Numbered from the stretch's first letter, positions 43,601-54,700 are shown. The stretch: DNA of 64,000 nucleotides from CBDCWQ01 sp965223435 (GCA_965223435.1 CBDCWQ010000012.1:92183-156182), one strand, 5' to 3'. Notes: generated from the letters alone by a model not told the origin. A program made the numbers and translations.

Positions 43601-46600
43601 CGCCGACATCTGGTGCGAGGTTTTGGACTTGCCGCAAGCAGGTCTAGACGACAATTTTTTTAGTCTCGGCGGAGACTCCATTTTGACCATTCATGTCGTC
43701 ACCAAAGCACGCGCCAGAGGGCTGAAGTTCACCCCCAAGCAACTTTTTCTTCATCCTACACTTCGGAGCCTCGCCCATGAAGCCGAGCAGGTCTCGGACG
43801 GGCAAGGCAGTCAGCAAGGCCAAGGTTCGGTGGAAGGCACCTGTCCGCTCACCCCAATTCAGCATTGGTTTTTTGACCAGCAACTCGCCGACCAAGACCA
43901 CTACAACCAGGCCTTCTTGTTCGAATGCAACGAACCGCTTGAGCGCGATTTGGTCGAACGTACCCTAAGACACATTGTGGCCCAGCACGATACCCTGCGC
44001 CTTCGGTTTCACAAGGTGTCCAGCACGTGGGTGCAGTCCTTCCAAGATGCAAAAAGCGCCTATGTGGTTGAAGAAATTTTCGTCTCAGAATCTCAAGAAC
44101 CGGCGCGCGGTGCCCTCATCACCCAACATGCGGCCGCATGCCAAGGGCAACTCAATATCCACGAAGGGCCACTCATCATGGCCGCCCTATTTCGACTCGG
44201 CAAGGACGAGCCCGAACGGCTGCTCTTGGCGATTCATCATTTGGCGGTGGACGGTGTCTCGTGGCAGATTCTCATGGAAGACTTCGAACACACCTATGGC
44301 GCGCTCCGGGCAGGCAAAAAGCCCACGCTCCCCCCGAAGACCAGCTCTTTCAAAGCATGGGCCGAGGCACTCACCGAGTACGCAAAAACCGATGGGCTTC
44401 ACCAAGAGCTTCCGCATTGGTCCGCCACCGAATCCACGACCCGCCTTCCGGTAGACTATGGCGAGCCGAGGGACAACACCGAAGCCTCTTTGGGCACCGT
44501 CACCGTAAGCTTGTCAAAGGAGAAAACAGAGGCACTCCTCAAGGACGTGCCTTCGGCTTTTCAGACCCACATCAACGACGTCTTGCTGCTCGCCCTTCTT
44601 CAAGCGCTTCAGGCGTGGACGGGCCAGGAGTCCATCGGAATCGATCTCGAAGGACACGGACGGGAAGATCTCTTTGAGCACATTGACCTGTCACGAACCC
44701 TCGGCTGGTTCACAACCATTTTCCCAGTCAAACTTTCATACAAAAAAGGCCGACAACACGACCGTTCTTTGGCCCGGCGCGAGGCGCTGAAGGCCGTCAA
44801 GGAGCAGCTTCGCAAAATCCCCAAAAAAGGGCTCGGCCATGGGGTGCTCACCCACCTGGCCCCGCGGCGCGCGGCCACAACGCGGCTTTCGGCCCTTTCG
44901 AGGCCCGAGCTGGTCTTCAACTACCTCGGGCAATTCGACCAAGTTGTTGCCCGTTCACAGATGTTTCGCTTTGCCAAAGAGAGCACCGGCCCATGGCACA
45001 GTCCCCGTGCCCAACGGAAGTACCCGCTTGAGGTTCTCGCCGTCATCAAGAATAAAGAGCTCGTCGTAGAATGGGGTTACAGCCGCAACATCCACAAGCC
45101 TGAGACCATCAAAAGGGTCGCAGAGGACTTTTTGACCCATCTCAAAGCCATCATCGAAGACTGTACCGGTGACGCTCCCCGGGGCTTTACCCCTTCCGAC
45201 TTTCCTCTCGCCAAGCTCGATCAAAGGGCCATCGACGCCTTCCTCCGTCAGTCACCAAACCTCGAAGACATTTACCCGCTATCCCCCATGCAGCGCCTTT
45301 TTCACTCGCTGGATTCATCAGACCAGGACGTGGGCTTTGACCAGTGGTACTATACGCTTGAAGGGCCCCTCGATGTCCCAGCATTCAAAGAGGCTTGGAA
45401 CCGCGTCGCCCACGCACACACCATCTTGCGGTCCTCTTTCGCCAGCCAAGGCACCCAAGATCCGCTGCAGATCGTCCACCGAGATATCCGCATTCCTTGG
45501 ACGGAAGTAGACCTACGCGAACGCCCCCCAAAACTGCAGGCATCAAAGTTCGCAGACTTTCTGGAAAAGGACCGAGCCCAAGGATTCGATCTCTCAGTGC
45601 CACCACTTATGCGTATGGCGCTTATCCGAATGGGTGACGAGACCACCCACGTGGTGTGGAGCCACCATCATCTGCACATCGACGGATGGTCGTGGCCCAT
45701 CGTCCTGAATGAGGTTCGCGCCGCCTATGTCGCTCTGAAAAAGAAAAAGGACGTGAAACCCGCCACGTCGCAATACGGTACCTACATTTCATGGCTCGAC
45801 GCCCAAAACGAAGAACTGGGGGCCGCCTTTTGGGAAGAATTCCTGCGCGGGTTTTCAAGGCCCACACCGTTGGTCGGCGCCCGGCTCGAGAGGGTCGTCC
45901 CCGCGAGCAAGCCAGGGCCCACCCAAAAAGCTCGTTTTGGAACCCTCAGCCGCGCGCTGACCCAAGAGCAAAGCGAGGCGCTCCGAACGCTGTCCAAATC
46001 CGCGAGGGTCACCCTCAACACGGTGGTTCAGGGCGCGTGGGCGCTCTTGGTGAGCGCCATGAGTCACACCCGCGACATCGTTTTTGGGGCCGCGTTTTCG
46101 GGGCGGCCCCCCGAGCTTTTGCGCGTGGACACCATGGTAGGCCCCTTCGTCAACAACCTCCCCCTCAGAACCAAGATCCCTTCCTCGGGCCCGCTCGTTC
46201 CCTGGCTGGCGAGCCTCCATCAGACCCAAATGGAGGTCAGCCAGCACCAGCACACCCCACTGCCAGACATTCAAAAGGCAAGCCGGGTCCCCTGGCGAAA
46301 TCGCCTTTTCCAAAGTTTGGTGGTTTTTCAGAACTACAAGATCGATGACGCGTCCATGCGACTCTCCGAGGACGTTCGTTTTCTCGATTTTGTAGCCCCC
46401 ATTCGCACCAACTATCCCCTCACCGTCGTGGTCAGGCCCCAAACCTGCCTCGCAGTCGACCTTCTGTTCGAGACCGGAATCTTTGACCAGGCCACGATGG
46501 AAGCCGTCCTTGAGGGCCTGCTCAGCACCCTTTCGCGCATGGCGCGCCATCCGACGCCAGCCCTGAACACGCTCATGGAGCAACTTCCCGCTTTTCGTGC

Positions 46601-46970
46601 CGGACGCGTCCCTTCTACGGTTGAACAGCAGCCCCGCGGTGGACGCCCGCTCGCGAAACCCCGTTCAGAGCTAGAAAAAACCATCGCACAAGTGTGGCAA
46701 GAGGTATTTCAGCTGGAACAGGTTGGGGTCACCGACAACTTCAGCGACTTCGGCGTGCAATCCATCGTCATGCTCGAGGTGCTTCGGCGACTCCGAACCA
46801 AACTCAACCGAGACTTGTCTATCGTAAATCTTTTTCAGTACCCCACGGTCCAGAAGCTGGCTACATTCTTAGGGCAAGAGAGACCGGGCGATATGGCAAA
46901 TGAGAGCAACCAAGACAGAGGCGAGCGGCAGCGAAAAGCGCGCCAGCGTTTCGCCAGAAAGCGGCGGTAA
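40650..46970 (+). CDS. non-ribosomal peptide synthetase, C-A-PCP-E-C-PCP
   Basis: 2106 residues. C1 starts YPLSPLQQGMLFHTL and has HHALLDG (His137). The A domain (about 450-960) has YVIYTSGSTGRPKG; residues in the specificity pocket read DFWSVGMVHK, close to the threonine code (N to S, I to V). PCP1 has LGGDSI with Ser1009. E (about 1065-1505) has HHLAVDG and ELVFNYLGQFD and should give the D-residue. C2 (about 1541-2000) has HHLHIDG. PCP2 reads FGVQSI with Ser2038. No A domain precedes PCP2. With a C domain first and no loader, the N-terminus may be acylated. GTG 40650 with GAGG is the likely start. Confidence 0.95.
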   Translation: MNKYPLSPLQQGMLFHTLSEPQSGVDIEQILCTLPDPFRPTALSEAWRRVTERHEILRTRFQWADREIPEQAVEPHATLPITVHDWRHLDQSTQETRRRALLEQDRFTDFDMDRAPLMRLAVLRLNENKHQWLWTFHHALLDGRSFPIVLKEVFAFYDAHQEPTSPVLARPRPYRDFITWLTGRDAEHDRAYWTRTLKGFRAPTPLRTPTPPPDAPKKRGTNLVSTRLPNTECETLEHFAAAHDLTLNTLIQGAWALLLYHYSGESDVVFGATRACRHTGLEGSQDMVGLFINTLPVRLSIAPEEPLLAWLKRLRAQHVALRAHEHASLADVQRLSDLPPGTPLFDTLVVFEKYLLQTLLRTQGGPWTDRAFVYRGQTNFPLTLVATRDDGLLLNLEYKPERFGRTTIERLGQHLSTLLRAMPSSARTPLAAVPYMPHQERRQLVVGWNPPFETPAMEETLHRRFERQVDKHPEAMALSFEDHHLSYAELNRRANRLAHRLRALRVPIGPDSLVGLCVERSLDTVVGILGILKAGAAYLPLDPDYPEERLAFTLSDAHAEVVVTQKRVVHKLPQESAHVVLIDEASREFPDHNLDAGATSDHLAYVIYTSGSTGRPKGVLIAHEQVLRLFDATESWFGFGKDDVWTLFHSFAFDFSVWEIWGALLYGGRVVVVPYWVSRSPDAFYTLLHKERVTSLSQTPSAFKQLIAVDATKHQTHPLSLRTVVFGGEALELQSLAPWFERHGDAQPKLVNMYGITETTVHVTYRALQKDDLKDQPGSLIGRPIPDLSVYVLNPFMQPVPVGVPGELFVGGAGLARGYLGRPRLTEERFVSNPFSDRPGSRLYKTGDLARFLPNGELEYLGRTDHQVKIRGFRIELGEIEALLNGFPKIREALVLAREDAPGDKRLVAYFTYDKDAPGSDDLRAYLNKALPSHMIPAAFVALDAFPLTSNKKKDRRALPPPAKVAPGHAEDFVPPQTEKERILADIWCEVLDLPQAGLDDNFFSLGGDSILTIHVVTKARARGLKFTPKQLFLHPTLRSLAHEAEQVSDGQGSQQGQGSVEGTCPLTPIQHWFFDQQLADQDHYNQAFLFECNEPLERDLVERTLRHIVAQHDTLRLRFHKVSSTWVQSFQDAKSAYVVEEIFVSESQEPARGALITQHAAACQGQLNIHEGPLIMAALFRLGKDEPERLLLAIHHLAVDGVSWQILMEDFEHTYGALRAGKKPTLPPKTSSFKAWAEALTEYAKTDGLHQELPHWSATESTTRLPVDYGEPRDNTEASLGTVTVSLSKEKTEALLKDVPSAFQTHINDVLLLALLQALQAWTGQESIGIDLEGHGREDLFEHIDLSRTLGWFTTIFPVKLSYKKGRQHDRSLARREALKAVKEQLRKIPKKGLGHGVLTHLAPRRAATTRLSALSRPELVFNYLGQFDQVVARSQMFRFAKESTGPWHSPRAQRKYPLEVLAVIKNKELVVEWGYSRNIHKPETIKRVAEDFLTHLKAIIEDCTGDAPRGFTPSDFPLAKLDQRAIDAFLRQSPNLEDIYPLSPMQRLFHSLDSSDQDVGFDQWYYTLEGPLDVPAFKEAWNRVAHAHTILRSSFASQGTQDPLQIVHRDIRIPWTEVDLRERPPKLQASKFADFLEKDRAQGFDLSVPPLMRMALIRMGDETTHVVWSHHHLHIDGWSWPIVLNEVRAAYVALKKKKDVKPATSQYGTYISWLDAQNEELGAAFWEEFLRGFSRPTPLVGARLERVVPASKPGPTQKARFGTLSRALTQEQSEALRTLSKSARVTLNTVVQGAWALLVSAMSHTRDIVFGAAFSGRPPELLRVDTMVGPFVNNLPLRTKIPSSGPLVPWLASLHQTQMEVSQHQHTPLPDIQKASRVPWRNRLFQSLVVFQNYKIDDASMRLSEDVRFLDFVAPIRTNYPLTVVVRPQTCLAVDLLFETGIFDQATMEAVLEGLLSTLSRMARHPTPALNTLMEQLPAFRAGRVPSTVEQQPRGGRPLAKPRSELEKTIAQVWQEVFQLEQVGVTDNFSDFGVQSIVMLEVLRRLRTKLNRDLSIVNLFQYPTVQKLATFLGQERPGDMANESNQDRGERQRKARQRFARKRR

Positions 46971-46973
46971 GAC

Positions 46974-49900
46974 GTGCAAGAACAAGAAGACCAAGACACC
47001 CTAGACGGCGTTGCCATCATTGCCATGAACATCCGCGCGCCAGGCGCGCCCGACATCCACACGTTCTGGCGCCATCTTCTGGAACGAAAAGAGCTGCTCA
47101 CCCGCTTTGCCAAAGATGCCCTGGACCCCACCGTGCCCGAAATCGAAAGAAACGATCCCGACTATGTTCCGGTTCGGGGGGTGCTCGACGGTGTAGAGCT
47201 GTTCGACGCGCCGTTTTTCGACATGAGCCCCAAAGAAGCAGAAATGCTTGACCCTCAACAACGCATCTTTATGGAGATGGCTTGGCAACTTTTGGAAGAA
47301 GCCGGCTACGACCCCGACCGCTTTTGGGGATTGATCGGCGTTTACGCCGGAATGAGCAACAACACCTACTTCTCTAACAACCTCTCGTCGAATGCAGAGA
47401 AAATAGCACAATTCGGGCCTCTCCAAACCATGATGGCCAACGAAAAAGATTACTTGTGCACCCGCCTGTCATACAAGCTCAATCTCAAAGGTCCCAGCAT
47501 CAACGTCTACACCGCATGCTCAACCGGACTGGTGGCCGTATCCGAAGCGTTTTTGGGGCTGAGCACCTACCAGTGTGACATGGCCCTGGCCGGCGGCATT
47601 TCGATCACCCTGCCGCAAAGCCGCGGATACCTCTATCAAGAAGGCAGCATTCTGTCCGGTGATGGTCATACGAGGCCGTTCGACCACAATGCCCAGGGCA
47701 CCGTTTTTAGCAACGGCGCCGGGGTGGTTCTGCTCAAACGCCTGGAAGACGCGCTGAGAGACCGCGACCCGATCTACGCCGTGGTCCGAGGCGCCGCCCT
47801 CAACAACGACGGCGCACAGAGGGTCAGTTTTGCCGCGCCGAGCGTCGAGGGCCAAAAGGACGCCATTACCCTTGCCCACGCCAGCGCCGGGGTGGACCCG
47901 AGGAGCTTGTCCTTCGTCGAAACCCACGGCACCGCCACACCCCTCGGGGACCCCATCGAATTTGAGGCTTTGACCCGCGCTTTTCGGACCGGCACCCGCG
48001 ATCGAGGTTTCTGCGCCCTCGGCGCGCTCAAGAGCAACCTTGGGCACCTCGATGCCGCCTCAGGAATTGCAGGATTGATCAAAGCGAGCTTGGCGCTCCA
48101 CCACAAGGTGCTTCCAGCCACCCTTCACTTCGAGAGCCCCAATCGAGAGATCGATCTCGAGTCGAGCCCCTTCTTCGTCAACGCCGAAAACCTGGCCCTC
48201 GATGACGCGAGGGAGCCCCTTCGTGCGGGGGTAAGCGCCTTCGGGTCTGGGGGAACCAACGCCCACGTCATCTTGGAAGCCGGCCCCGAGCGGCCCGAGT
48301 CAGGCCCTTGTGGCCGCCCCAGGCAGCTTCTGGTGCTCTCGGCCAAGACCAAAACCGCGCTCGATGCCCAGGCCCAAAACCTCAAGGGGCACCTTCAAGC
48401 CCACCCTGACCTTTCGCTGCCGGACGCCGCGTACACCTTGCAGCTTGGGCGCAAAGCCTTTTCCCACCGAAGGATGTTCGTCGCGAAAAATGTCTCGGAG
48501 GCCATCGACGCGCTGGACACACCGCCCGCGGGAAAAAGTGCAACCCGCCACCTGAAAGACGCCCAAGCCAATCGACAGGTTGTGTTCATGTTCCCCGGAC
48601 AGGGGAGCCAATATGTCCATATGGGGCAGAACCTCTACGAAAAAGAGCCTCTGTTTCGAAAAACGGTGGACGATGCCGCGGACATCCTCGAACCGCTGCT
48701 GGGCCGAGACATTCGGCAGCTCATGTATCCACAGCCCGACGACACCAAGTCCGCTGCCGCCCTTTCGGAGGAAACCTTTTTTACCCAGCCCGCACTTTTC
48801 ACCGTCGAATACGCACTGGCCAAACTCTGGCTCTCGTGGGGCGTGAAACCCAGCGCCACCATCGGCCATAGCATCGGAGAATTCGTCTCGGCCTGCCTGG
48901 CGGACGTCTTCAGTTTTGAAGACGCCCTCAGGCTCGTGGCCACCCGGGGACGGCTGATGAGGGACCTTCCGGGCGGCGGCATGCTCTCCGTCCGACTCCC
49001 GGCCAACGAACTGGCTTCACAGCTTGGGGACCACGTGGCCATCGCCGCCATCAATGGCCCCCGCCTTACAGTGCTCGCTGGTCCGAACGACGCCGTAGAC
49101 GGGCTCAAAGAAAAGCTCGAAAGCCAAGGCACGGCCTGTCGCCGCCTCCATACGTCACACGCTTTTCATTCCCCGATGATGGACCCCGTTGTGGAGCCCT
49201 TCGGTGAAGCGGTCCGAAAGGTCCCCCTGCATCCGCCCAAAATTCCGTTTGTCTCCACCGTGACGGCGCAGTGGATCCGCGAGGAAGAAGCAACCGATCC
49301 TCACTACTGGGCTCGGCACCTTCGCGCGACGGTCCGCTTTGGGGATGGGGTTCAGACTCTGCTTGAAGAACCGAGTCGTATCCTGCTCGAAGTAGGTCCC
49401 CGGGCCAGCGCGGCAACGCTGGCCCGTCAACAGGTGAAAGATCTGAAGAACCAGGTGGTGGTGTCCTCACTCTCAGACAACGCCGAGAACAACGCAGAAT
49501 GGGATGCGCTCTTGTCCGCGATGGGGCACCTGTACACCGCCGGCGTTTCCCCTGACTGGGAAGCCTTTCATCAGGGCGAGCAGCGCCTTCGGATTTCGTT
49601 GCCAAGCTACCCTTTTGAGCGATCACGGCACTGGGTCGAACCCCAAACGCCAAGGGAGACGCCACGCACAACGGAGGCGCGCGTCGCACCTAGGGCCGCC
49701 CCACAATCGCCGCTGCCTTCGACGCCTGCTCCCACAAAGTCCGTGCCCCGCCAAAAAGCCCTCATCCCGTTGATCCGGGAGCACCTCGAGGAAAGCTCGG
49801 GTCTAGAACTTTCGGAGTTTGACGAATCCACAACTTTTTTGGAAATGGGCTTGGACTCGCTTTTTTTGACCCAGGCAAGTCTGGCACTCAAGAAGAAATT

Positions 49901-51785
49901 CGGCGTCAAAGTGAGCTTCCGTCGGCTTATGGGCGACTGTTCCAGTCTCAGCGCACTCGCCAGTTTTCTCGACCAAGAGCTCCCACCAGAAGTCTTGGCC
50001 CCCGAACCCCCGCGGCCCGAGGCCCCTTCGTCGGTACAGGCCTCCCCTCAAGAAACCGCCGAGTTCCCTTCGCTCGCCGGGACTTCGGTTCTGGAGCGCG
50101 TCATCGGCGAACAGCTTAAGATTCTGTCTCGACAACTCGACATGTTGCGAGATGCGAACACCACAAAAAATACGCGCATCGAACCCCCTGTCTCGCAACA
50201 AAAAGAAAGTCCCAGAGCACCGCCCAAGACTTTTGGGCCCGGACTCAAAATTGACCGAACCCAAGCCCAAAAGCTCGAAGGGCCCCGGCAACAAGCCCTG
50301 TTGGCGTTTGTCAAAGCGTATACCCAAAAGACAGGCGCGTCGAAGCGTTTTACTGAATCCAACCGAAAGCAACTTGCCGACCCCCGGGCGGCCGCCGGTT
50401 TTAGCCCTGAATTCAAAGAGCTGGTGTATCCCATCGTCGTCAATCGTTCTTTGGGCGCGCGCGTCTTTGACCTCGATGGCAATGAATACGTCGACGTCAC
50501 CAGCGGGTTCGGTTCCAACCTTTTTGGGCACCGGCCCTCCTTCGTCATGAAAGCCATCGCCCAGCAGCTCGAGCAGGGCATCGAAATCGGCCCGCAGCAC
50601 CCCCTGGTGCAAGATGTCAGTGGACTGATGTGCGCGCTCACCGGAGCTGACCGGGTGGCGTTCACCAACACCGGTTCTGAAGCGGTGTTGGCGGCCACGC
50701 GCATCGCGCGAACCGTGACCGGCAGACACAAGATTGTAGTCTTTTCCGGCTCGTACCACGGTCTTTTTGACGAAGTCATCGTGAGGGGAACCAAGCAGCT
50801 CAAGTCACGGCCGGCAGCCCCTGGCATTCCGCCCTCCATGGTCGAAAATGTGATGGTCCTGGAGTACGGCGATTCCCAGTCCTTGGAGACCATCGCGACC
50901 CATAGCGAAGACATCGCCGCGGTCTTGGTAGAGCCCGTGCAAAGCCGAAATCTCAGCCTTCAGCCTCAGGCCTACCTCGAAGCCCTGCGGAAGGTCACAC
51001 AAGACAAGGGAATCGCGCTGGTCTTTGACGAAGTGATCACCGGCTTCCGCACCCACCCCGGTGGTGCCCAGGCGCTATTTGGCATTCGGGCAGATCTTGC
51101 CACCTACGGTAAGGTCATGGGCGGAGGCCTTCCCATTGCGGCAGTCGGCGGCAAAGCCGCCTTTATGGACAGCCTGGACGGCGGTCCCTGGAACTTTGGC
51201 GATGCTTCGGTACCCGAGGTGGGCGTCACCTACTTCGCGGGGACCTTCGTACGGCACCCCTTGGCCCTCGCCGCATCGAAAGCTGCGCTCGAGCACCTCA
51301 AGGCTGAAGGACCGGCCCTACAGCAAACGCTGACGGACAAGACCCGAAAAACCGCCGAGGCACTCCGTGCATGTTTCGCCAAAGCCCAGGTGCCCATTAC
51401 GGTGACTCAGTTCAGTTCGATACTCAAAGTGCACGTTTCGGAAGAACTCGGTTGCGCTCCACTCTTCTACGCATGGCTGCGCAAAAATGGTCTCTATATT
51501 TCCGAGGAACGCTTGTGGTTCTTCACCACGGCCTTCTCGGAAGCCGACTTTCGTTTTGTAGTCGAGGCTGTGCAACAAACACTCAAGGAGATGCAGGACG
51601 CCGGTTTTTTCGCGAACCCCAGCACCACAAGGGCCGAAGCATTTCCCACCATCGAACACCGTGACTACCCCCCCATGGAGGGCGCCCGCATGGGGCGCGA
51701 CCCCCAAGGAGACCCCGGCTGGTATCTGCCAGACCCCACGCGACAAGGAAAGTATCTCTTTGTAAAACCCGGAGCCATCGCATGA
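46974..51785 (+). CDS. polyketide synthase module KS-AT-ACP-aminotransferase
   Basis: 1603 residues. KS: TACSTG with Cys182, ETHGTATPLGDP with His318 and SNLGHLDAASG, so condensation-competent. AT: GHSIGE with Ser633 and HAFH at 729-732, the malonyl-type motif. ACP: EMGLDSL with Ser962. A class III (glutamate-1-semialdehyde type) aminotransferase follows (about 1130-1560), with DEVITGFR and PLP lysine Lys1380 in TYGKVMGGG. There is no KR/DH. The module should extend the upstream thioester by two carbons to a beta-keto intermediate that the aminotransferase converts to beta-amino, as in iturin/mycosubtilin-type lines. GTG 46974 follows the NRPS stop by 3 bases. Confidence 0.95.
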   Translation: MQEQEDQDTLDGVAIIAMNIRAPGAPDIHTFWRHLLERKELLTRFAKDALDPTVPEIERNDPDYVPVRGVLDGVELFDAPFFDMSPKEAEMLDPQQRIFMEMAWQLLEEAGYDPDRFWGLIGVYAGMSNNTYFSNNLSSNAEKIAQFGPLQTMMANEKDYLCTRLSYKLNLKGPSINVYTACSTGLVAVSEAFLGLSTYQCDMALAGGISITLPQSRGYLYQEGSILSGDGHTRPFDHNAQGTVFSNGAGVVLLKRLEDALRDRDPIYAVVRGAALNNDGAQRVSFAAPSVEGQKDAITLAHASAGVDPRSLSFVETHGTATPLGDPIEFEALTRAFRTGTRDRGFCALGALKSNLGHLDAASGIAGLIKASLALHHKVLPATLHFESPNREIDLESSPFFVNAENLALDDAREPLRAGVSAFGSGGTNAHVILEAGPERPESGPCGRPRQLLVLSAKTKTALDAQAQNLKGHLQAHPDLSLPDAAYTLQLGRKAFSHRRMFVAKNVSEAIDALDTPPAGKSATRHLKDAQANRQVVFMFPGQGSQYVHMGQNLYEKEPLFRKTVDDAADILEPLLGRDIRQLMYPQPDDTKSAAALSEETFFTQPALFTVEYALAKLWLSWGVKPSATIGHSIGEFVSACLADVFSFEDALRLVATRGRLMRDLPGGGMLSVRLPANELASQLGDHVAIAAINGPRLTVLAGPNDAVDGLKEKLESQGTACRRLHTSHAFHSPMMDPVVEPFGEAVRKVPLHPPKIPFVSTVTAQWIREEEATDPHYWARHLRATVRFGDGVQTLLEEPSRILLEVGPRASAATLARQQVKDLKNQVVVSSLSDNAENNAEWDALLSAMGHLYTAGVSPDWEAFHQGEQRLRISLPSYPFERSRHWVEPQTPRETPRTTEARVAPRAAPQSPLPSTPAPTKSVPRQKALIPLIREHLEESSGLELSEFDESTTFLEMGLDSLFLTQASLALKKKFGVKVSFRRLMGDCSSLSALASFLDQELPPEVLAPEPPRPEAPSSVQASPQETAEFPSLAGTSVLERVIGEQLKILSRQLDMLRDANTTKNTRIEPPVSQQKESPRAPPKTFGPGLKIDRTQAQKLEGPRQQALLAFVKAYTQKTGASKRFTESNRKQLADPRAAAGFSPEFKELVYPIVVNRSLGARVFDLDGNEYVDVTSGFGSNLFGHRPSFVMKAIAQQLEQGIEIGPQHPLVQDVSGLMCALTGADRVAFTNTGSEAVLAATRIARTVTGRHKIVVFSGSYHGLFDEVIVRGTKQLKSRPAAPGIPPSMVENVMVLEYGDSQSLETIATHSEDIAAVLVEPVQSRNLSLQPQAYLEALRKVTQDKGIALVFDEVITGFRTHPGGAQALFGIRADLATYGKVMGGGLPIAAVGGKAAFMDSLDGGPWNFGDASVPEVGVTYFAGTFVRHPLALAASKAALEHLKAEGPALQQTLTDKTRKTAEALRACFAKAQVPITVTQFSSILKVHVSEELGCAPLFYAWLRKNGLYISEERLWFFTTAFSEADFRFVVEAVQQTLKEMQDAGFFANPSTTRAEAFPTIEHRDYPPMEGARMGRDPQGDPGWYLPDPTRQGKYLFVKPGAIA

Positions 51786-54700
51786 CGCCATTCCAAGAAC
51801 ATCCCCACGATCTCACCCTCGAGCCGGTCGAGTACAACCCGTTTGAACATGGCGAACTCCTGCTGAGCGCCCCCTCTACCGAAGCCCAGCAGGAGATTTG
51901 GGCCTCAGTTCAGATGGGCGAAGACGCATCGTGCGCATTCAATGAGTCGCTTGGCCTCAGGCTCGAAGGCCCCTTGGATAAAGAGGCCTTCGAGCGTGCC
52001 TTTCAGGCCTTGGTGACACGACACGAGGCTTTGCGCATGAGCCTCAGTTCAGATGGTAAGCGGCTTTGCATCGTGCCAGACCTTAGGACCACACTCCTGT
52101 TTGAGGACCTGAGCCAAGCGGCCCTCGAAACCCGTTCCGCACGTATGGAGGCCATCAAAAAAGAAGAGGTCGAGACGCCTTTCCCTCTTTCGTTCGGCCC
52201 CCTTTTTCGGGCAAGGCTGGTTTGTTCTGCGCCTCAAGAGCATGCATTTCTCTTCACCGTCCATCACATTGCATCTGACGGATGGTCCAACGCGGTACTG
52301 CTTCAAGACCTGAGCGCGCTGTATACTTCTTTTCGCCAGGGGCTGCCCCACAAACTCGAGCCCGCGGAACGCATCAGTGACTACGCCACCCACCAAAACC
52401 AAGTGCGACAAAAAGGTGAAAATCAGGCAGACATTGACTATTGGCTCAAACGCTTTGAAGGCGAAGTTCCTGTTCTCGATCTTCTGAGCCTCGAGCCCCG
52501 AGCCCCGGTCCGAAGCTACAGCGGGGCGCGCGAAGACCGGCTCTTGAGTTCCGACATCGTCGAAAAGCTCAAAAACCTAAGTTCGCAAACAAGCACCACG
52601 TTGTTTGTGACCCTCCTCGGCGGATTTCAAGCCTTTCTGTACCGGATCACTGGGCAAGATGATCTCGTGGTCGGTATCCCCGCAGCAGGCCAGGCCGCAG
52701 AAGGACACACCCGGCTGGTGGGGCACTGCGTCCATCTTTTGCCCCTTCGACACCAAATTCAGGGCACGGCATCTTTTAAAACCCTGCTGGGGTCGCTCCA
52801 AGAAACGATGTTCGATGCCTACGATCACCAGGCCTTCACCTTCGGCAGTTTGGTCAAGGCCCTTCGGCTTCCCCGCGATCTGAGCCGTATTCCTTTGGTG
52901 CCGGTGGTATTCAACATCGACCAGGGCACCCCGCCGCTAGAGATGGGCGGTTTACAGACCCGATTTTTCTCAAACCCCAAACGATTCTCAAACTTCGAGC
53001 TCTCCTTGAACCTGGTCGAGTCGGGAGACAGCTTCGTTGTGGAGTGCACGTACAACCGGGATCTCTTCGACCAAGAGACGATTCGCCGAAGACTCGCAGA
53101 ATTTGAAGCCTTGCTGGGCAGAGCTGCCGACGAGCCAGAAAAGCCGCTCGGCGCTTTGACGCTTTTGCCTGATGACGAAGAAGAGCTTGTCCTCCGCACG
53201 TGGAACCGCACCGACCAGCCCCTCGATTCTGAGGCCACCATTCCAAAGCTCTTTGAGGCTCAGGCGCACCGCGTGCCGAGCAAAATCGCCCTCGAGTGTG
53301 GCTCCGTAAAGCTGAGCTACGAAACGCTCAACCGTCGGGCCAACGGTCTTGCCCTAAAATTGCGCAAAATGGGTATTGGCCCCGAAAGTCTGGTCGCCAT
53401 CTGGATGGAGCGGTCGACACAAATGGTGATTTCCATGCTCGCTATTTTGAAGGCTGGGGGCGCGTACCTTCCCCTCGATCCCCGATATCCAAAAGAACGT
53501 GTCGCCTTCATCTTGGAGGACGCCAAGGCTTCGGTGGTCTTGACTGACGCACGCATGGCCGCCTTTTTACCCGAACACCGAGCCAAAACGGTGGCCATCG
53601 ATGACGACGCCCGCGGATACGATAGCGAAACGGCGCCCGTCTCTTCGCTCCATGCCGACCATTTGGCCTATGTCATCTACACCTCAGGAAGCACCGGAAC
53701 ACCCAAGGGCGTCGAGGTGCCCCAAAGGTCCCTGGTTAACCTGCTGAAGAGCGTGGCGCGAAAACCGGGCCTCGCTGAGAACGACCGCTTGTTGTCGGCA
53801 ACAACCATCGCCTTCGATATCTCGGTGGCGGAGATTTTTCTGCCACTCACCGTCGGCGCAACACTCATTGTCGCGGGCGAACCCGCGATGGAGGGCGGCG
53901 ACGGATTGATAGAAGCCATCGAACGTACTGAACCCACTTTTCTACAGGGAACACCGGCCCTTTGGCGGGTCCTGGTCGACTCCGGGTGGAAGGGTTCTCA
54001 GAAACTCAACATCGTCTCGGCCGGTGAGGCGCTCCCTCTTGAGCTGGCCCAAGAACTCCTCACCCGAACCAACCGCGTTTGGAACATGTACGGGCCTACC
54101 GAAGCGACGATCTACGCGACCGGACAACAAGTCAAAGAAACCGACAGCAAGATTTTTATCGGCCACCCCATCGACAACACCCAGATCTACATCCTTGACT
54201 CAAACCGGCAACCCACCCCTATCGGCATTCCCGGCGAGATCTATATTGCGGGAACCGGCGTGGCGCGGGGCTATCTCGGGCGAAAAAGTCTGACGGATGA
54301 ACGTTTCGTTCCGAATCCCTTTTCATCCACCGCAGGAGCCCGCATGTATCGTACCGGAGACATCGCTCGGTTTCGACCAAGCGGAAGCATCGAGTATCTC
54401 GGTCGCAGCGATCATCAAGTGAAGCTTCGGGGCTTTCGTATCGAACTCGGCGAAATCGAAGTCGTGATCGGCGAGCACCCTGCCGTCGCGCGGGCCGTGG
54501 TTATGGTGCGGGAAGACCGCCCCAAGGACCAGCGCCTTGTGGCCTACTACGAAACCGAGTCCGGCCAAGAGGTTTTGGACGCCCAGCTGAGGCTCTTGTT
54601 GGCCAAAAAACTGCCTGACTACATGGTGCCCCAGCATTTTGTTCCCGTCGAGGCCTTCCCCCTCACCCCCAACGGCAAAGTGGACAAAAAAGCCCTGCCC

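Noticed and set aside
44138..44677. Further open frames within the NRPS and PKS genes
   Set aside because: They are out-of-frame shadows of high-GC coding sequence with no motifs.
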